A stretch of 25,005 nt of DNA from JL08 sp965363755. GTDB lineage: Bacteria > Pseudomonadota > Alphaproteobacteria > Rhodobacterales > Rhodobacteraceae. A program made the position numbers and the translations under genes. Positions 23,469 through 25,005 of this stretch are shown one piece after another. The stretch lies in assembly GCA_965363755.1 (NCBI GenBank), contig CBDTVL010000023.1:1-25005 (forward strand). Direction: 5' to 3'. Within the stretch, counting starts at the first letter, position 1, and the number at the start of each line of letters is the position of its first letter. Below the pieces are notes generated by a model. The model ran no database searches and was not told the DNA's origin. It worked only from the letters and a program-made list of their open reading frames with translations.

Positions 23469-24992
23469 ATGGCTGCACTGGACAATCTGGACGTCAAAGA
23501 CGGCGTTGACCAGGATACAGTTGATGCGGTTCGCGAGGTCGGCAGCAGCTATAAGCACGGCTGGTCTACGGATGTGGAAATGGAATACGCCCCCAAGGGG
23601 CTCTCACCAGACATCGTGCGCCTGATTTCCGAAAAGAACGAAGAGCCGCAGTGGATGACCGATTGGCGGCTTGAAGCATACGAGCGTTGGCTGACCAAAG
23701 TGGAACCCACTTGGGCAATGGTGGATTATCCGGAAATCGACTTTCAGGATCAATACTACTATGCGCGCCCCAAAAGCTTTGAAGTAAAACCAAAGTCGCT
23801 GGATGAGGTCGATCCCAAGCTGCTGGCCACATACGAAAAGCTTGGTATCCCATTGAAAGAACAGATGATTCTGGCAGGTGTGGAAGGCGCTGAGGACATC
23901 CCCGCCGAAGGGCGCAAGGTCGCTGTTGATGCTGTGTTTGATTCAGTCTCTCTGGGTACCACCTTTCAGGACGAGTTGCTGAAGGCGGGCGTTATTTTCT
24001 GTTCGATTTCTGAGGCAATCAGAGAACATCCCGAGTTGGTGAAGAAATATCTCGGCACTGTAGTTCCTGTATCCGACAACTTCTATGCGACACTAAATTC
24101 TGCTGTTTTTTCGGATGGGTCTTTTGTTTACGTACCACCCGGCGTGCGGTGCCCGATGGAGTTGAGCACCTATTTTCGCATCAACGCCGAAAATACCGGC
24201 CAGTTCGAACGCACCCTGATTATTGCCGACAAGGGATCGTATGTATCTTACCTTGAGGGCTGTACTGCCCCCCAGCGCGATATTTCACAGCTGCATGCCG
24301 CGGTGGTCGAGATCATCATCGAAGAAGACGCCGAAGTGAAATACTCAACGGTGCAGAACTGGTATCCCGGCGACGAGAATGGCAAAGGTGGCATCTACAA
24401 TTTTGTGACCAAACGTGCCGATTGCCGGGGCGATCGGGCCAAGGTCATGTGGACGCAGGTGGAAACCGGGTCTGCGGTGACATGGAAGTACCCATCCTGC
24501 ATCCTGCGCGGCGACGACACCCAAGGCGAGTTCTATTCCATTGCCATCGCCAACAATTACCAACAGGCTGATACGGGCACCAAAATGATCCATCTTGGCA
24601 AGAACACCAAGTCAAGGATCGTGTCCAAGGGCATCAGCGCCGGCCACGCCCAGAACACCTATCGCGGGTTGGTCTCGATGCACCCCAAGGCGACGAGCGG
24701 GCGTAACTACACACAATGCGACAGCTTGTTGATCGGCGGCGAATGCGGCGCGCACACAGTGCCTTATATCGAAGTGCGCAATAATTCGAGCCGGGTCGAA
24801 CACGAGGCAACCACGTCCAAGGTGGATGACGATCAGCTGTTCTATTGCCGCTCGCGTGGCATGGACGAAGAAGAGGCCGTCGCGCTGGTTGTGAATGGGT
24901 TCTGCAAGGACGTACTGCAGGCGTTGCCGATGGAATTTGCCATGGAAGCACAGGCTTTGGTTGCGATTTCGCTGGAAGGCTCCGTGGGGTGA
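23469..24992 (+). CDS. sufB: Fe-S cluster assembly scaffold SufB
   Basis: SufB forms the SufBC2D complex on which new Fe-S clusters are built. The 507-residue product is complete and matches the family from the N-terminal region (MEYAPKGLSPDIVRLISEKN) through the beta-helical core to the end. Cys417 (YTQCDSLLIGGECGAHT) and Glu446 (VEHEATTSK) correspond to the residues needed for cluster formation in Escherichia coli SufB. I chose the ATG at 23469 because GAGGAG ends eight bases before it; a GTG at 23460 overlaps that ribosome-binding site. The stop codon overlaps the start of another open frame at the right edge. It is cotranscribed with iscR and the cysteine desulfurase; sufC and sufD are expected beyond the window. 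Confidence 0.97.
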   Translation: MAALDNLDVKDGVDQDTVDAVREVGSSYKHGWSTDVEMEYAPKGLSPDIVRLISEKNEEPQWMTDWRLEAYERWLTKVEPTWAMVDYPEIDFQDQYYYARPKSFEVKPKSLDEVDPKLLATYEKLGIPLKEQMILAGVEGAEDIPAEGRKVAVDAVFDSVSLGTTFQDELLKAGVIFCSISEAIREHPELVKKYLGTVVPVSDNFYATLNSAVFSDGSFVYVPPGVRCPMELSTYFRINAENTGQFERTLIIADKGSYVSYLEGCTAPQRDISQLHAAVVEIIIEEDAEVKYSTVQNWYPGDENGKGGIYNFVTKRADCRGDRAKVMWTQVETGSAVTWKYPSCILRGDDTQGEFYSIAIANNYQQADTGTKMIHLGKNTKSRIVSKGISAGHAQNTYRGLVSMHPKATSGRNYTQCDSLLIGGECGAHTVPYIEVRNNSSRVEHEATTSKVDDDQLFYCRSRGMDEEEAVALVVNGFCKDVLQALPMEFAMEAQALVAISLEGSVG

Positions 24993-25005
24993 TGAAGATC
25001 TCTGG
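24992..25005 (+). CDS. start of next suf-operon gene (partial)
   Basis: An ATG at 24992 shares its first base with the SufB stop (TGATG) and reads MKIS before the window ends. GGGGT lies just upstream. The arrangement indicates a coupled downstream gene, but four codons are not enough to identify it. Confidence 0.4.

Noticed and set aside
1..25005. CRISPR arrays, insertion sequences, integrase or phage genes
   Set aside because: No spaced direct repeats, transposase motifs or attachment-type repeats were seen; gene content is core metabolism throughout.

Overview
The window looks like a chromosomal segment from a marine alphaproteobacterium of the family Rhodobacteraceae (Roseobacter-like). 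The evidence is a GC-rich base composition, a CckA phosphorelay kinase, an alphaproteobacterial LexA box (GAAC-N7-GAAC) in front of recA, a eukaryote-like NADP isocitrate dehydrogenase, an IscR that lacks the usual cluster cysteines (as described for Rhodobacter sphaeroides), and the order iscR - cysteine desulfurase - sufB. Almost everything is core housekeeping. I see no rRNA, convincing tRNA, CRISPR array, insertion sequence or phage gene.

Layout: (1) 100-3029, minus strand: a RACo-like ferredoxin/ASKHA corrinoid activator, followed by a coupled SAM-dependent methyltransferase. (2) 3383-8488, plus strand: guaB, an RsmB-type rRNA m5C methyltransferase, and the hybrid kinase CckA, which has a full CtrA-type site in front of it. 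(3) 8563-13582: a small sulfotransferase-like gene (minus) diverges from an SOS-controlled recA, which ends in tandem terminators; then alaS overlaps a DUF1330 gene. (4) 13620-16325, minus strand: typA, an SMR-family transporter and an Lrp/AsnC regulator. (5) 16440-17809, plus strand: a tiny DUF6356-like membrane protein with a strong terminator, then a solitary LysR regulator with palindromes upstream. (6) 18064-21730, minus strand: icd, a GNAT-like protein, an HD phosphohydrolase, an unrecognised 76-residue protein and an alpha/beta hydrolase; the last three form a tightly coupled operon. (7) 21908-25005, plus strand: the start of the iscR-suf iron-sulfur assembly operon, running off the right edge after sufB.

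How the genes fit together: the right end is an Fe-S assembly operon under apparent iron control, since an Irr/ICE-like palindrome overlaps the predicted -10. recA shows textbook LexA control. cckA may sit in a CtrA feedback loop. alaS and recA are kept apart by two intrinsic terminators. I found no clear new multi-gene defence or mobile system. The less ordinary items are the cysteine-poor IscR, the compact cysteine desulfurase beside it, the ICE-like site, the CtrA site at cckA, and the hydrolase/76-residue/HD operon containing a protein I cannot assign.
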